Shown: positions 24,681 through 33,900 of the stretch, piece by piece
Position numbering within the stretch: position 1 is the stretch's first letter
How the letters are laid out: each line of letters begins with the position of its first letter
Assembly (NCBI GenBank): GCA_030840585.1
Contig: JAVEEG010000211.1
Coordinates: forward strand, 1 to 48,025
Direction of reading: 5' to 3'
DNA: 48,025 nt
Source of the DNA: Frankiaceae bacterium
GTDB taxonomy: Bacteria > Actinomycetota > Actinomycetes > JAFAQI01
The notes under the pieces: generated by a model
Told to the model about the DNA's origin: nothing
The model's input: the letters and a program-made list of their open reading frames with translations, nothing else
The model's database searches: none
Made by a program: the position numbers and the translations under genes

Positions 24681-27600
24681 TTAGGAATCTTCGCGCCGGC
24701 GAGCCGTCACCAGCGCCGCACCAACCGCGATCAGCAAGCTGGCGATCGCCACCGCGGTGACCGGCGGGAGGCCGGCCCCGGTGAACGGCAACGTCGGCGG
24801 CTTGCGGACCACCTTGATGCCCAACACCTGGATGATCGTCGTCTTCACTTCGTTGGACGGCTTGTCCGCGGTCTCGCCGGAGACGATGACACCGGAGTTG
24901 GTAACAGTCTTGGTCGGCAGCCCGACGGTCGAGTCGAACGCCGGCTTGTCGATCGTGACCTGGAACGTCACGTGCCGGGCATCCGCGCCGTGGGCGATGT
25001 CACCGAGCTCCCACGACACGGTGTGCGTCGCCGCGTCGTAACCGGTGGTGCACGGTCCCGCGTCGCTGCAGGCCGCGCTGCCGTCGACGTAGGTCGTACC
25101 GTCCGGCACCACGTCCGTGACGACGACGCCGGTCTGGTCGAGGTCACCGGTAGTGGCCGCGTCCAGCGTGTAAGTCAGCGTGTCGCCGTATGCCGCGGAC
25201 GTCTGGTCGACGTGCTTGACGAGGGTCAGGTCGCCGGTCGGCACGTGGTGATCAGTCGTGCACGGGTCGCTCCCCGCCGGCGCACCCGGGCACTCGCCGT
25301 CGATCAGGACCGCGTTGGTGAGCGTCGTACCTTCCGGCGCCGCCGCGTCGACCGTCACCGTGTAGGTGATCGTCGTGACTCCGTCGACTCCGTCCTGCGC
25401 GGCCGGCACGTCGACCAGCCAGGAGAGCTGGCCGTTGCTGTTGCTCGCCGCCGTCGGGGTCACCGACGAGTCGTCGAGCGTCACATTGGTCGGCAATGTG
25501 TCGACCACGGTGACGTCGTGCGCCGCGGCCAGGCCGGAGTTGCTCACCGTGATCGTGTAGTCGATCGAGTCGCCGCGCTGGACGATCGATCCGCTCGCCG
25601 GGTCGGCCGTCTTGGCCAACGCGAGTACGGCGAACTCGACCTCGTGGTGCGTCGTGTTCGTGTGGCACAGACTCTGCGCCGGGTCGAGGCAGTCGGCCGA
25701 CGACGTGTGCGTGTTCGCGAACGTGCCGGTGTTGTCGATCAGCGTCCCGTTGACGTCGGTCTCGACGACGTGGGCCTGGAAGGACACTGCCACCGAGCCA
25801 CCCGCCGCCACGTCGACCGACCACGACACCGTGTTGGTGCCGCTGTCGAACATGCCGCCGGTCGCGTCCGCCGATCCCTGCACGTACTCGGTGCCGTCCG
25901 GTACGACGTCACTGACCGGTACGCCGGTCGCGTCCGCCAGCCCGTCGTTGTGAACGGTCAGCGTGTAGGTGATGTCGTCGCCGGGGCTGACCGGTGTCGG
26001 CGCGGCCGCGCTGCCCGACTCGGGGTCGGACGCCTTGGTAACCCTGATCTCCGGGTACTTGACCACGTGGTCCGTGACGTTGGTGTAACGGGTCGTGTGC
26101 CCGCTCGTCACCGACGCCTGGTTGTAGATGTGGTCGCCGTCGCCATCGCTCGCCTTCACGGTCACCGAGAAGCTGACCGTCGCGGAACTGCCCGCGGCGA
26201 TGTCGGTGGTCCAGGTGATGACGCCACCGGTCACGTCGATCGATCCGGCGCAACCCGCGCTGGTGCCGGTGCCACATGCCGCGTCGTTGTTGTACGTCGC
26301 CTTCGCGAAGACGTTGACGCTCGGGTCGGCGGAGGCACCCGAGGCCGGCTCAGCGATCTGTACGTCGGTCGCCGTCACACTGCCGGTGTTCTGCACCGTG
26401 ATCGTGTAGTTGATCGTGTTGTTCGGCGCGTCCACCGACACGACACCGGAGGCCGGAGCCTTGACCGGCGCCGGGATCAGCGGCGAGTGCGAGATCTCGT
26501 TGTTGTCGACGGTGCCGCAACTCTCGACCGCGGAGTTGTTGTTGGCGTCGCCGTCGTACGTGACCTTCCAGTAGAAGTTCGTGTGCGTCCCGTCGACCGC
26601 GACGTTCGGCGACGTGGCGTCACCATTCGCGTCGAGCGCGACGTCACCGTCGGACGCGGTGGTCGGCCAGTACGCCGTTCCGCCGCAGCCGGCCGCCGTG
26701 TACAGCGCGAAGTGGACCGTCTCGCCGGTCACGCTGGACGCGAAGTCACGCAGGTGCGCGACATCGTGCACCGTGCCGTCGACAGTGCCGGTGTTGCTGG
26801 CGACCGTCGTCAGGTTCGGCGTGGCCTTGCCCACGATGACCTGCTCACCGGTGTCGGTGCAGCTGCCCGGCAGCTTGTCGCTGCCGATCGTCAGGACGGC
26901 CAGCCAGTGGTACGTGCCGGCAGTGCTGACGCTCGTCGTGATCGGCTGCGCCGGGTAGGTGCCCGGGCCGCTGACCGCGACCGACGAGCCGACCTTCTTC
27001 GCCGCGTCGGGCGAGTTCGGGTTGCAGGCCTGGCCGGTCTTGTAGAGGTAGAAGTCGATGGTGCCGGTGGCGGCCTGCTGGATGCCGCTGATCGTCGCCT
27101 GGTCGCCGATCGTCGCGGTCGGGTTGAGCGCGAGTGGGCTGTTCACCGTGGTCGAAGGTGACGCGACCGTGCCGAGGCTCGCCATCGGGTCGTGGACCTC
27201 GACGGTGAACAACGTGGTCGTCACGTTCGCCGACGTGATCGGCTGCACGGCGAAGACGTCATTCGGAGCGTCCGGCACCGTGTACGGCCACGGCACGCCG
27301 GTCTCCTTCCAGTAGTACTGGTTCGGCCAAGTCGCGTGCGTGTAGTTCGCGGTGCAGAAACCGTTACTGCCGGTCGTGCAGGTGAAGCCGACGCTGGTGT
27401 CCGCGTCGGTCTGGCCGCTGGCGGCGGTCTGCAGACCGGCCACGCCGTTGCTCTCGACCCACAGCGCGAACGTCGCGCCGGCGATCGGCGTCGTACCCGG
27501 CACGTCGGTCTTGTGCACAGTCAGCGAGGTTTCATGTTGCGCGTCGTGGACGTCGACCGAGACGTTCTGGTGAGTCTGGTCGACGACGACACCGGTGACG

Positions 27601-28865
27601 TTCGCGGCAGTGTCGTAGCCCTGCGGCGTCACGGATTCGTGCAGGTCGTAAGTGCCAGGGGCGACGTCACTGAAGACCAGCGTGCCGTCGCCGTCGCTGT
27701 CCGCGACGGTGTCGACAACGGCTTGGGTCGCGTGGTTCAGCAACTGGAAGCTGCTGTGCCCGAGTGCGGCTGAGCCGGCGGTCTTCTTGTGCACGGTGAT
27801 GCTGCCCTGACCATCGACGAACACCGGCACCGGCGAGTTCGCGGCGCCGGTCGGCACCGTCACGCTCGGCGACGACGAGTCGACGAAGTATCCGGAGGGC
27901 GGGGACTGCTCGGTCACGGTGTAGTTGCCCGGCGTCACCGGGTCGACCGTGATCTGGCCGTCGGCCGGGTCGCTGTCGTACGTGCCGTTGTCGAGCACGT
28001 CGAGGTAGGCGCCCGGGCTCGCGACCGGCCGCGGATCCGGTGTGATCCGGAAGGTCGCGCCGGCGAGCAACGCACCGGAGCCGTCGTGCTTCACGATCTT
28101 CAGCTGGCCACAGCTGGAACCGGCCGACAGCTTGAGCGGCTTGATGAAGTCCTTGAGGTTCTCGCCGGTCTCGCCGGTGACGTTGCGGAATCCGAGCGAC
28201 CCGAACAGCGGCGGGCAGGCCGGCTGCAGGTTGAGCAGAGTTGTCAGGTCGAAGGCGAACTCCAGGAACGACTCGTCCGCACTGATCGCGTAGTCGAAAC
28301 CGGCCTGGTTCACGCTCACCGACGTCCACGCGCCGCTGACCCACTTCGATGCGGACGCGAGCGCGATGACGCCGTTGCCCTTGTCATCCAACCGGAATCG
28401 CAGGTCGTTGTCGGAGCGGACTGGCGCGTAAGTCGTGGTGTTGGTCGGCTGCAGCTTGTTCAGTTCGAGGTAGTAGGAGTCGGTGCCCGAGGTCGCGCCG
28501 CGGTCGAATGCGAAGAACACGTCAGCCGTGTTCGGCTTCGCGTAGCCGTAGATGTTCGTCATGTCGTCCTTCGGCGGCGCACCGCCGGCGATCGTCCATG
28601 TCGACGGATCGTTGCTTTCCTTGCTACTCGCCGAATAGACCGTCGGGTCGCCGCCCGCGTCGTCGTTCTCGATCGGCTGCGTGCCGACGGCCGCACTCGT
28701 CCAGTCGAGGTTGGCGGCGTTGTCGACCGTCTTGTTGCCGTCGATCTCGAATCCCGCGTCGAGACCCGCGGCGCCGGCCTGGGTTACGAATGCCGCAGGC
28801 AGCCACATCACCGACAGCAGGAGTGCCGTAAGACCCGCGAAGAACCGGCGGCTGAAACGATGCAT
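24681..28865 (-). CDS. Large LPFTG adhesin with SpaA-type and DUF11 domains
   Basis: The protein has 1394 residues. A signal peptide (about 1-33) leads into an N-terminal domain of about 200 residues (LDAGFEIDGNKTVDN to GFRNVTGETGENLKDF). This is followed by three prealbumin-like SpaA folds (starting GQLKIVKHDGSGALLAGATF, GSITVHKKTAGSAAL and TSLTVHKTDVPG), two less clear Ig-like units, then about four DUF11 repeats (INYTITVQNTGSVTATDV, DITYTLTVHNDGLADATGV, IDYTITVSNSGLAAAHDV and TYTLDAATTG). The sorting signal LPFTG is at 1359-1363 with a helix and RRREDS. SpaA/DUF11 stalk proteins display adhesive tips on the wall. The sequence before the anchor (VLGIKVVRKPPT) resembles that of its neighbour. 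The start follows GTAGGGGTG. Confidence 0.9.
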   Translation of the reverse strand: MHRFSRRFFAGLTALLLSVMWLPAAFVTQAGAAGLDAGFEIDGNKTVDNAANLDWTSAAVGTQPIENDDAGGDPTVYSASSKESNDPSTWTIAGGAPPKDDMTNIYGYAKPNTADVFFAFDRGATSGTDSYYLELNKLQPTNTTTYAPVRSDNDLRFRLDDKGNGVIALASASKWVSGAWTSVSVNQAGFDYAISADESFLEFAFDLTTLLNLQPACPPLFGSLGFRNVTGETGENLKDFIKPLKLSAGSSCGQLKIVKHDGSGALLAGATFRITPDPRPVASPGAYLDVLDNGTYDSDPADGQITVDPVTPGNYTVTEQSPPSGYFVDSSSPSVTVPTGAANSPVPVFVDGQGSITVHKKTAGSAALGHSSFQLLNHATQAVVDTVADSDGDGTLVFSDVAPGTYDLHESVTPQGYDTAANVTGVVVDQTHQNVSVDVHDAQHETSLTVHKTDVPGTTPIAGATFALWVESNGVAGLQTAASGQTDADTSVGFTCTTGSNGFCTANYTHATWPNQYYWKETGVPWPYTVPDAPNDVFAVQPITSANVTTTLFTVEVHDPMASLGTVASPSTTVNSPLALNPTATIGDQATISGIQQAATGTIDFYLYKTGQACNPNSPDAAKKVGSSVAVSGPGTYPAQPITTSVSTAGTYHWLAVLTIGSDKLPGSCTDTGEQVIVGKATPNLTTVASNTGTVDGTVHDVAHLRDFASSVTGETVHFALYTAAGCGGTAYWPTTASDGDVALDANGDATSPNVAVDGTHTNFYWKVTYDGDANNNSAVESCGTVDNNEISHSPLIPAPVKAPASGVVSVDAPNNTINYTITVQNTGSVTATDVQIAEPASGASADPSVNVFAKATYNNDAACGTGTSAGCAGSIDVTGGVITWTTDIAAGSSATVSFSVTVKASDGDGDHIYNQASVTSGHTTRYTNVTDHVVKYPEIRVTKASDPESGSAAAPTPVSPGDDITYTLTVHNDGLADATGVPVSDVVPDGTEYVQGSADATGGMFDSGTNTVSWSVDVAAGGSVAVSFQAHVVETDVNGTLIDNTGTFANTHTSSADCLDPAQSLCHTNTTHHEVEFAVLALAKTADPASGSIVQRGDSIDYTITVSNSGLAAAHDVTVVDTLPTNVTLDDSSVTPTAASNSNGQLSWLVDVPAAQDGVDGVTTITYTVTVDAAAPEGTTLTNAVLIDGECPGAPAGSDPCTTDHHVPTGDLTLVKHVDQTSAAYGDTLTYTLDAATTGDLDQTGVVVTDVVPDGTTYVDGSAACSDAGPCTTGYDAATHTVSWELGDIAHGADARHVTFQVTIDKPAFDSTVGLPTKTVTNSGVIVSGETADKPSNEVKTTIIQVLGIKVVRKPPTLPFTGAGLPPVTAVAIASLLIAVGAALVTARRREDS

Positions 28866-29171
28866 CGGGCACCCCTACTTCGAAAGACGAAGCACGGGTC
28901 GGTCTCACCAGTGGCTCCCCGCGACCGGGCACTTGTAAGTGCCGGTGACCGATACGTCAGTCGCGGATCAACGCCCCCCGAGCGCGCCGGCAAAGGCCGA
29001 CAACGCCACATTCGGCGCTATGGGCGTTGCCGTCAAAGGCCACCGGTCCCCCTTGTAGGGCGATGTCGGATATGCCCCTGGAAGTGCAGCCGTTCGGACA
29101 TCGGGCGATAGGCCGACGTGACTACACATGCCGCCCCCAACCTGAGGGTGCGAATCGACCGATCGTTGAGA
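28866..29171. other. Intergenic stretch, nothing identified
   Basis: These 306 bases separate the adhesin start from the prfB end. They must hold the adhesin promoter, but I see no consensus -35/-10 pair, no strong hairpin and no plausible gene. Confidence 0.5.
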
Positions 29172-30275
29172 TCAGTCAGCCTGTTGGCGGCGCCAGCGGA
29201 TCTCGGCATCGACGAATGCGTCGATGTCGCCGTCGAGGACCGCGGCGGTATTGCCCACCTCGACCTCTGTGCGCGCGTCTTTCACGAGCTGGTACGGGTG
29301 CAGGACGTAGTGCCGGATGATGTCGTCGCTGCCGAACCCGACCGTGTTGCGGGATCCCTTGAGCCGCCGCATCTCGTCGGCCTCCTCTTGCCGGCGCGAT
29401 TCCAGCAGCCGCGCCTGCAACACCTCCATCGCACGCGCGCGGTTCTGGATCTGGCTGCGCTCGTTCTGGCAGGTGACGACGATCCCCGTAGGCAGGTGCG
29501 TGAGCCGGACTGCGGAGTCCGTGGTGTTGACGCCCTGGCCGCCTGGGCCGCTGGACCGGTAGACGTCGACGCGGATCTCGTCGTCGGGGATGTCGACATG
29601 GTCGGTGGCCTCGACCACCGGAGTGACATCGACGCCGGCGAACGAGGTCTGCCGGCGGGCTTGGTTGTCGAACGGCGAGATGCGCACCAGCCGGTGCACG
29701 CCGTGCTCGCCGGCCAGCGTCCCGTACGCGAACGGCGCCTTGACCACGAACGTCGCCGACTTGATGCCGGCCTCTTCGGCGTACGACGTGTCGTAGACCT
29801 CGGTTTGGTAGCCGTGCCGCTCGGCCCAGCGGGTGTACATCCGGAACAGCATGAGCGCCCAATCGGCCGCGTCGGTGCCGCCGGTGCCGGAGTTGATCGT
29901 GACGACGGCTTCCCGCGGGTCGTATTCGCCGGAGAGCAGCGTGCGGACCTCAAGGCCCGCGATGTCGGTGGCGAGCGCAGGCAGATCCGCCGTGGCTTCC
30001 TCGATCAGCGCGACATCGTCGAGGTCGATCGCGGCCTGGATGTCGTCGAGCCGGCCGCGCAACGCCTCGACCCGGGCCAAGTCGCTGCGCAGGTGCGACA
30101 TCCGGCTGGTGACCGACTGCGCCCGCTCCTGGTCGTTCCAGAGCTCGGGATCGGCGGCCTCTTCTTCGAGCACGGCCAGCTGCTTGCGCATGCCGTCGAG
30201 GTCGAGCACCGTTTCGACCGACGACATCGTCGCCGCGAGCTGTGCGACCCGCTCCCTCATATCTCCCGGCGGCAT
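29172..30275 (-). CDS. prfB: Peptide chain release factor 2
   Basis: This 367-residue protein has all RF2 landmarks: the helical N-terminus ([20 protein letters not shown]), [40 protein letters not shown] and the catalytic GGQ in SGPGGQGVN near residue 242. It ends stop codons UGA and UAA by hydrolysing peptidyl-tRNA. The reading frame is continuous, so there is no programmed frameshift of the kind found in many prfB genes. [10 protein letters not shown] is chosen as start by family resemblance; MRERV five codons later has a closer GGGAG site. The usual neighbour ftsE is about 6 kb away. Confidence 0.96.
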   Translation of the reverse strand: MPPGDMRERVAQLAATMSSVETVLDLDGMRKQLAVLEEEAADPELWNDQERAQSVTSRMSHLRSDLARVEALRGRLDDIQAAIDLDDVALIEEATADLPALATDIAGLEVRTLLSGEYDPREAVVTINSGTGGTDAADWALMLFRMYTRWAERHGYQTEVYDTSYAEEAGIKSATFVVKAPFAYGTLAGEHGVHRLVRISPFDNQARRQTSFAGVDVTPVVEATDHVDIPDDEIRVDVYRSSGPGGQGVNTTDSAVRLTHLPTGIVVTCQNERSQIQNRARAMEVLQARLLESRRQEEADEMRRLKGSRNTVGFGSDDIIRHYVLHPYQLVKDARTEVEVGNTAAVLDGDIDAFVDAEIRWRRQQAD

Positions 30276-30295
30276 GCGGGCAAGACTAGTCGCGG

Positions 30296-30757
30296 TCAGC
30301 ACCCAGCCGCCGACAGCGGCGACCGCGCGTGCGCGGTGACATCGACCCGCATGCTCCGTACGCCGAACAGCCCGCCGAACGGGACCTTCGCCGCACCGCT
30401 CAGGTGCACGGTCACCGTCCCCGCATCGACCTGCACGCCGGCCGGATCGAGTTCGCGGAACGCGCGCCGTAAGTCGGCCTCGTCGTCCGCGACGGCGACG
30501 AGCACACGCCTGCGAGCCACGTCCGCGTCGATCGGCAGCACCGCGCCGCAGCCGCCGGCCGCGCCGGCATAGATCGCCGTACGGTCGACGGCTTGGGCGG
30601 CGCCGAGCGCGGCCGCATCAGCCGTCGAGGCGAGCGCCCGCCGGGCCAGGAACACCGCGGACACGTCGACCCCGACCACGATGAGAACCAACGCGACGGC
30701 GGCGTACCCGATCAGCAGCAAGGTGATCTGCCCGCCGTCGTCGCGCCGGGTCAACAC
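30296..30757 (-). CDS. TadE/TadG-like pilus-locus protein
   Basis: This 153-residue protein starts at GTG ([20 protein letters not shown]), which overlaps the stop of the preceding TadE-like gene. The N-terminus is a class III-type prepilin-like helix followed by [19 protein letters not shown], the pattern of the 'secretion-neighbourhood TadE-like' proteins of actinobacterial Tad loci. The rest is a small alpha/beta domain. It would be an extracytoplasmic part of the Flp/Tad pilus, but its locus has lost central genes. Confidence 0.8.
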   Translation of the reverse strand: MLTRRDDGGQITLLLIGYAAVALVLIVVGVDVSAVFLARRALASTADAAALGAAQAVDRTAIYAGAAGGCGAVLPIDADVARRRVLVAVADDEADLRRAFRELDPAGVQVDAGTVTVHLSGAAKVPFGGLFGVRSMRVDVTAHARSPLSAAGC

Positions 30758-31137
30758 GTGCCCGCGCCAGGGCCGGCGTAGCAGTCCAGCCGCTCGCGGT
30801 GGTGCGCCGACACGACGATGCCGGCGACACATCGCTGCCCGCACAACCACGAGGGCACGAACGGCAGCGTCACGGTACGGCGAAGATCGACCGTGAACGT
30901 CGAGCCGGGCGCGTACGAGCAATCGCCGCACGAGATCACCCGGCCGGTCGGCGCCCAGCGCACGCCGTGATCGCGCATCACCAGCGCCACCGCCTGCTCG
31001 GCGCGCTGCTCACCCGCGGCGTCGGACCCTGCGGTTGCGTACGCCCGCGCGGCCTCTCGGGCCGCCGCCGTCTCCGCGAACGCCGCCCGCTGCACCGACA
31101 ACGCAGCCATGACGACATAGACGAGCGGCACCATCAG
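30751..31137 (-). pseudogene. TadE-like gene truncated at its 5' end by the mobile element
   Basis: The remaining coding part reads MVPLVYVVMAALSVQRAAFA and AAAREAARAYATAGSD, ending [12 protein letters not shown]. Actinobacterial relatives begin with about 20 more residues of the type SALVEFVWLGLLLLVPLVYV. Here the codons before MVPLVY run into the terminal repeat of the element (frame ...SLITL|MVPLVY). An ATG at 31134 remains, so a shortened product is possible, but it would lack the start of its membrane helix. The membrane helix, the AAAREAAR motif and a paired Cys region (CGDCSY, CGQRC) are otherwise intact. Confidence 0.7.
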
Positions 31138-31193
31138 GGTGATGAGTGACGTGACACACCAAGATCGTTAGCGCATCACGGTTCGGTAACGCG
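31138..31193 (+). repeat. Left terminal inverted repeat
   Basis: GGTGATGAGTGACGTGACAC begins a 56-base arm. Its first 29 bases match the right arm at 28 positions, and the inner part (ATCACGGTTCGGTAACGCG) matches at 16 of 19. Confidence 0.85.
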
Positions 31194-31362
31194 ACGGGTG
31201 GACCGGGGCTTGGAGGGGCGCCACGAGGCAGCTTCAGCCCGGCCGTTGCCGGGTTATTTGACAAGAATTGAGCGTGGCGCGCGCTTAGTGCCGGGTTTGT
31301 CCGAATGTTTTTCTCGACAGCCGCGTAAGCAATAGTCATTCTCGCCGGTATCTCACTGGACC

Positions 31363-31382
31363 GTGAGGAGTCGTCTCCTCAC
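31363..31382 (+). promoter_or_regulatory. 5'-leader hairpin before the secreted-protein gene
   Basis: GTGAGGAG-TCGT-CTCCTCAC is a perfect 8-bp stem with a 4-base loop. It ends 2 bases before the AGAAAAGAGG ribosome site of the ATG at 31400. It may stabilise the mRNA or affect translation. Confidence 0.45.
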
Positions 31383-31399
31383 AGAAAAGAGGTACGGCG

Positions 31400-32377
31400 A
31401 TGGCTAGAACGACACGGCGGCGAGCCGCGATCATCGGCGTAGGGGTCTGTCTGCTGGCAGCGTGGGCGGCACCAGCGTCCGCGCACTACGTCTACGAGGT
31501 GGGCTTCACCTATGAGTCCTCAGACTTCAACCAGTGCGTAATTGGCTACGCCGAAAGCTCACACGGCCAGGCCGGCAACGGATACATGAAGGGCTACGTG
31601 ATGGCCACGAAGTCCCACATCAGCGGCAGCGGCTCCCACGCGACAAGGTTCGATTGCAATGAAGACCTCGGTTCGCCCGCGTCGCACTGGATCCGGCCAC
31701 CACAGAACCTCGCCATCAAGGACTACTACTTCCGGCTCAACCCCAACCCGCAACACAACAAGGCGTTCCCAAGCGACTGGAGCGTGTGCGAGTACTCCGA
31801 CTGGTTCTACAACCAGAAGTCCTCGTATGTGTTGAGTATCGCGGGCGAGATGCGCGGGCCCACGATCTGCGGAAACGGCTACTACGGCACGCTCTCCTAC
31901 GGCGACGTCAACAACGGAGGATGGCTGACAGGCTCGATTTGGAGCGGCGGCCACAAGCTGCCTGTTGCCCCAAAGACCGACGTGAACTCGACCGGCGATG
32001 TCGGGATCAATAACGTCTACGCGGGCCTTGATGCCGCACTCGCTGGCACAACTGACGGCGAGGTGGGTACCGACGGCCTTCTCAACCCGAGCATCGGCAG
32101 CGTCACGGTCGCCGGACCTGACGGCAACCCCGTCCTCAACCCGAACACCGGTGAGCCCATCCTCGTGAACTTGGACGCGATGTCCACCCCGCCGACAAAT
32201 CTCCCCGGCAACGTGTTCCAAGTGGCAACGGACCTCGCCGGGCAACCTACTTTCGACCAATTGGGTCTGCCGACAGGCGTCAACGCGGGTCCGCACGTTG
32301 CCCCTGTCGACCTCGGTACCGAGTTCTATATCGTTCCCACTCATGTCGCGGCGGAAGCTCTCATCGGTGCCCCATAA
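31400..32377 (+). CDS. Secreted protein carried by the transposon
   Basis: This 325-residue protein follows AAAGAGG. The N-terminus TTRRRAAIIGVGVCLLAAWA with an ASA-H cleavage site is a signal peptide; the arginines give a weak Tat-like look. The mature part has paired Cys residues (NQCVIGYAE, FDCNEDL, SVCEYSDW, TICGNGYYG) and aromatic residues in a probable beta-sheet domain, then a Gly/Pro/Asn-rich C-terminal half (LNPNTGEPILVN). No family is recognised. Codon choice is a little less GC-biased than the neighbouring core genes. Its 3' end overlaps the start of a small lipoprotein gene, so the two are likely translated together. Confidence 0.8.
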   Translation: MARTTRRRAAIIGVGVCLLAAWAAPASAHYVYEVGFTYESSDFNQCVIGYAESSHGQAGNGYMKGYVMATKSHISGSGSHATRFDCNEDLGSPASHWIRPPQNLAIKDYYFRLNPNPQHNKAFPSDWSVCEYSDWFYNQKSSYVLSIAGEMRGPTICGNGYYGTLSYGDVNNGGWLTGSIWSGGHKLPVAPKTDVNSTGDVGINNVYAGLDAALAGTTDGEVGTDGLLNPSIGSVTVAGPDGNPVLNPNTGEPILVNLDAMSTPPTNLPGNVFQVATDLAGQPTFDQLGLPTGVNAGPHVAPVDLGTEFYIVPTHVAAEALIGAP

Positions 32378-32543
32378 CCAGCGAAAGCGGCGCGCAGCCG
32401 CACTCGCGCTGCGCGCCGCCCTCGCTGGCGCTGTCGCGTTCGGCGCTGTCGCGTGCAAGGACTCGCCGCCACGCAACGATTGCAAGAAACTAGGGGTGTG
32501 CTTCCCAGGCCAGACGCCACCCATCACGCCGACGCCGACCTGA
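32343..32543 (+). CDS. Small lipoprotein
   Basis: This 66-residue protein starts at the internal ATG (MSRRKLSSV), 35 bases before the end of the upstream gene in another frame. A basic N-terminus (NQRKRR) and hydrophobic stretch lead to the lipobox FGAVAC, with Cys38 as the lipidation site, then a short mature part with three Cys in all and a Pro/Thr tail (TPPITPTPT). It is probably exported and membrane-anchored with the secreted protein. The track start further upstream has no signal character. Confidence 0.7.
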   Translation: MSRRKLSSVPHNQRKRRAAALALRAALAGAVAFGAVACKDSPPRNDCKKLGVCFPGQTPPITPTPT

Positions 32544-32553
32544 CGCCCCGCAC

Positions 32554-32682
32554 CTACCCCGAAGTGCCCTCGTCCTCGGACGGGGGCGCTTCCTTTTTGT
32601 CGTCCGGCTTGACGGCCAGCAGGGCGCTCTCGGCGTCGAGTGGCGCGAGGCTCACCCGCTCGTCGTCGTCGCGCTCGGTCAC
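32554..32682 (-). CDS. Small acidic protein
   Basis: A 42-residue ORF from GTG reads VTERDDDERVSLAPLDAESA and ends DEGTSG. The DDERVSLAPLD-ALLAV pattern resembles a small conserved protein I associate with actinobacterial genomes and their integrative elements; this is from memory. A GTG three codons earlier is an alternative start. It lies just downstream of the tRNA-like fragment. Too short for firm assignment. Confidence 0.45.
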   Translation of the reverse strand: MTERDDDERVSLAPLDAESALLAVKPDDKKEAPPSEDEGTSG

Positions 32683-32708
32683 GCGGTTCACGGTACGCCA
32701 CGGGCCCG

Positions 32709-32733
32709 TGGACCGGCCGGGAGTCGAACCCGA
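32709..32733 (-). other. tRNA 3'-end-like fragment
   Basis: The minus strand reads CGGGTTCGACTCCCGGCCGG followed by TCCA, which is a T-arm plus acceptor half. No 5' acceptor half that pairs with it (GACCGGC) is found at the right distance, and the anticodon region does not fold normally. It is therefore a remnant or chance match. Integrative elements often carry such fragments at attachment sites. Confidence 0.35.
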
Positions 32734-32772
32734 AGATCGGCTATCCAAGGGCCTTACGCGCACCGACGCAAC

Positions 32773-32808
32773 CGGCCGGGATTCGCCGTGATCAGCGAAT
32801 CCCGGCCG
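32773..32808 (-). terminator. Hairpin within the element
   Basis: CGGCCGGGATTCGC and GCGAATCCCGGCCG form a perfect 14-bp stem with an 8-base loop in the gap between the tRNA-like fragment and the DUF3800 gene. The strand on which it acts is uncertain. Confidence 0.5.
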
Positions 32809-32874
32809 CCATCTTTGTCCACAACCGCGCCCGAAACAACGGGATTTCCCATTGCTACCGCCTAGGCTTCCGAT

Positions 32875-33900
32875 GTGCGTGAGGAGCCGACTCCGGGGCA
32901 GTTGGAGAGCAGCCGCGTGTCCCGGGTGGCCCGACAGCAGCTCGACCGGGTCGAGGTGGCCGTTCACTACATGGAGCAGGCTGCGCAACTGCTCGCCGAA
33001 AGCGGCTTGCCCGTTGACGCATCGTTGGATGACGCGATCAAGCGCACCCGCGACGCCCGCCGGTCCCTGCGGGCGAAGGTCTCCGGATGGGTGGAGTCGC
33101 GTCGCCGACCCAAGGCCAACCCCTCTGCCGAGCGATGCACAGTGTTTCTCGACGAGTGCGGTCAGCACATGGTCACCGCACCGGATTCCTTTCCCGTGTT
33201 CGTGCTCGCTGCCGTAATTATCCGTGATGTCGACTATCCGGTGGTCGACGCTGCCTGGAAGCGATGGAAGATCGAAAACCTCGGCAAGGACGCCCTGGTT
33301 CACGAGCCAGATATCCGGAGGCTGCGGTATGCCTTCATGGGCCAGGAGGAGGCAATTGAGCGGCTGCCCGCGATTCTGGCCTCTCTGGATTTTGTGGCAA
33401 TCGCGGTTGTGGTGCATCGCACGGATTACGTCGCCGATTTCGGCACCGGACCAATAGACGAAAGCCTCCCCCAACACGCCTACCTGCTGGCCCTCGACGT
33501 ACTGACCGAGCGGCTGGCGCTAGCCCTGGACCGACACTTCGACGGAGCGACAGCGCATGTGGTTGCGGAGTCTCGCGGCACCAAGGAAGATGCCCAGCTT
33601 CAACACGAGTTCGCCCGCCTTCACCTTCAAGGCACGTCGTACATCTCGCCGGCATGGTTCCGGCAGCAACTACATCCGGGCATCAAGTTCATGGGCAAGC
33701 AGGAGAACAACACCGGGCTTCAGTTGGCCGACTTGCTCGCTCGTCCGGTCGGCGAGAAAGTGTTGGATCCTGAAAGCGATCCCGACCGATGGAGTGTGTT
33801 CCGCGACAAACTCTGTCCGGGCGAAGAAACGAAGAATTCGATTCTCGGATTGAAGATTTTGCCGTGGCGCGAGAAGTACAAAGACATTTGGAAAAGCTGA
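32875..33900 (+). CDS. DUF3800 protein
   Basis: This 341-residue protein starts at GTG. Residues 1-85 are helical and basic (DAIKRTRDARRSLRAKVSGW). From about residue 88 the DUF3800 domain begins with the diagnostic CTVFLDECGQH (usually FxDExG), then FPVFVLAAVIIRD, VHEPDIRR, ALDVLTERLALALD, VVAESRGTKEDAQL and the late LQLADLLARP. DUF3800 proteins are common in mobile elements and near defence genes; an RNase H-like fold has been proposed for them, which I cannot confirm here. The helical extension is unusual. A hairpin directly follows the stop. Confidence 0.85.
   Translation: MREEPTPGQLESSRVSRVARQQLDRVEVAVHYMEQAAQLLAESGLPVDASLDDAIKRTRDARRSLRAKVSGWVESRRRPKANPSAERCTVFLDECGQHMVTAPDSFPVFVLAAVIIRDVDYPVVDAAWKRWKIENLGKDALVHEPDIRRLRYAFMGQEEAIERLPAILASLDFVAIAVVVHRTDYVADFGTGPIDESLPQHAYLLALDVLTERLALALDRHFDGATAHVVAESRGTKEDAQLQHEFARLHLQGTSYISPAWFRQQLHPGIKFMGKQENNTGLQLADLLARPVGEKVLDPESDPDRWSVFRDKLCPGEETKNSILGLKILPWREKYKDIWKS

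Noticed and set aside
24672-27161. 829-residue plus-strand ORF
   Set aside because: Shadow of the LPFTG adhesin gene; Arg/Val/Asp-rich text typical of high-GC antisense frames.
29172-30275. Programmed frameshift in prfB
   Set aside because: The reading frame is continuous with no internal TGA.
31255-31295. Promoter with TTGACA at 31258
   Set aside because: No acceptable -10 box at 16-19 bases; the match may be chance.
32709-32785. Complete tRNA gene
   Set aside because: The T-arm is good but no matching 5' acceptor half or proper anticodon arm is present.
32554-33477. 307-residue minus-strand ORF opposite the DUF3800 gene
   Set aside because: Only its last 42 codons look real; the rest is the shadow of the DUF3800 gene.
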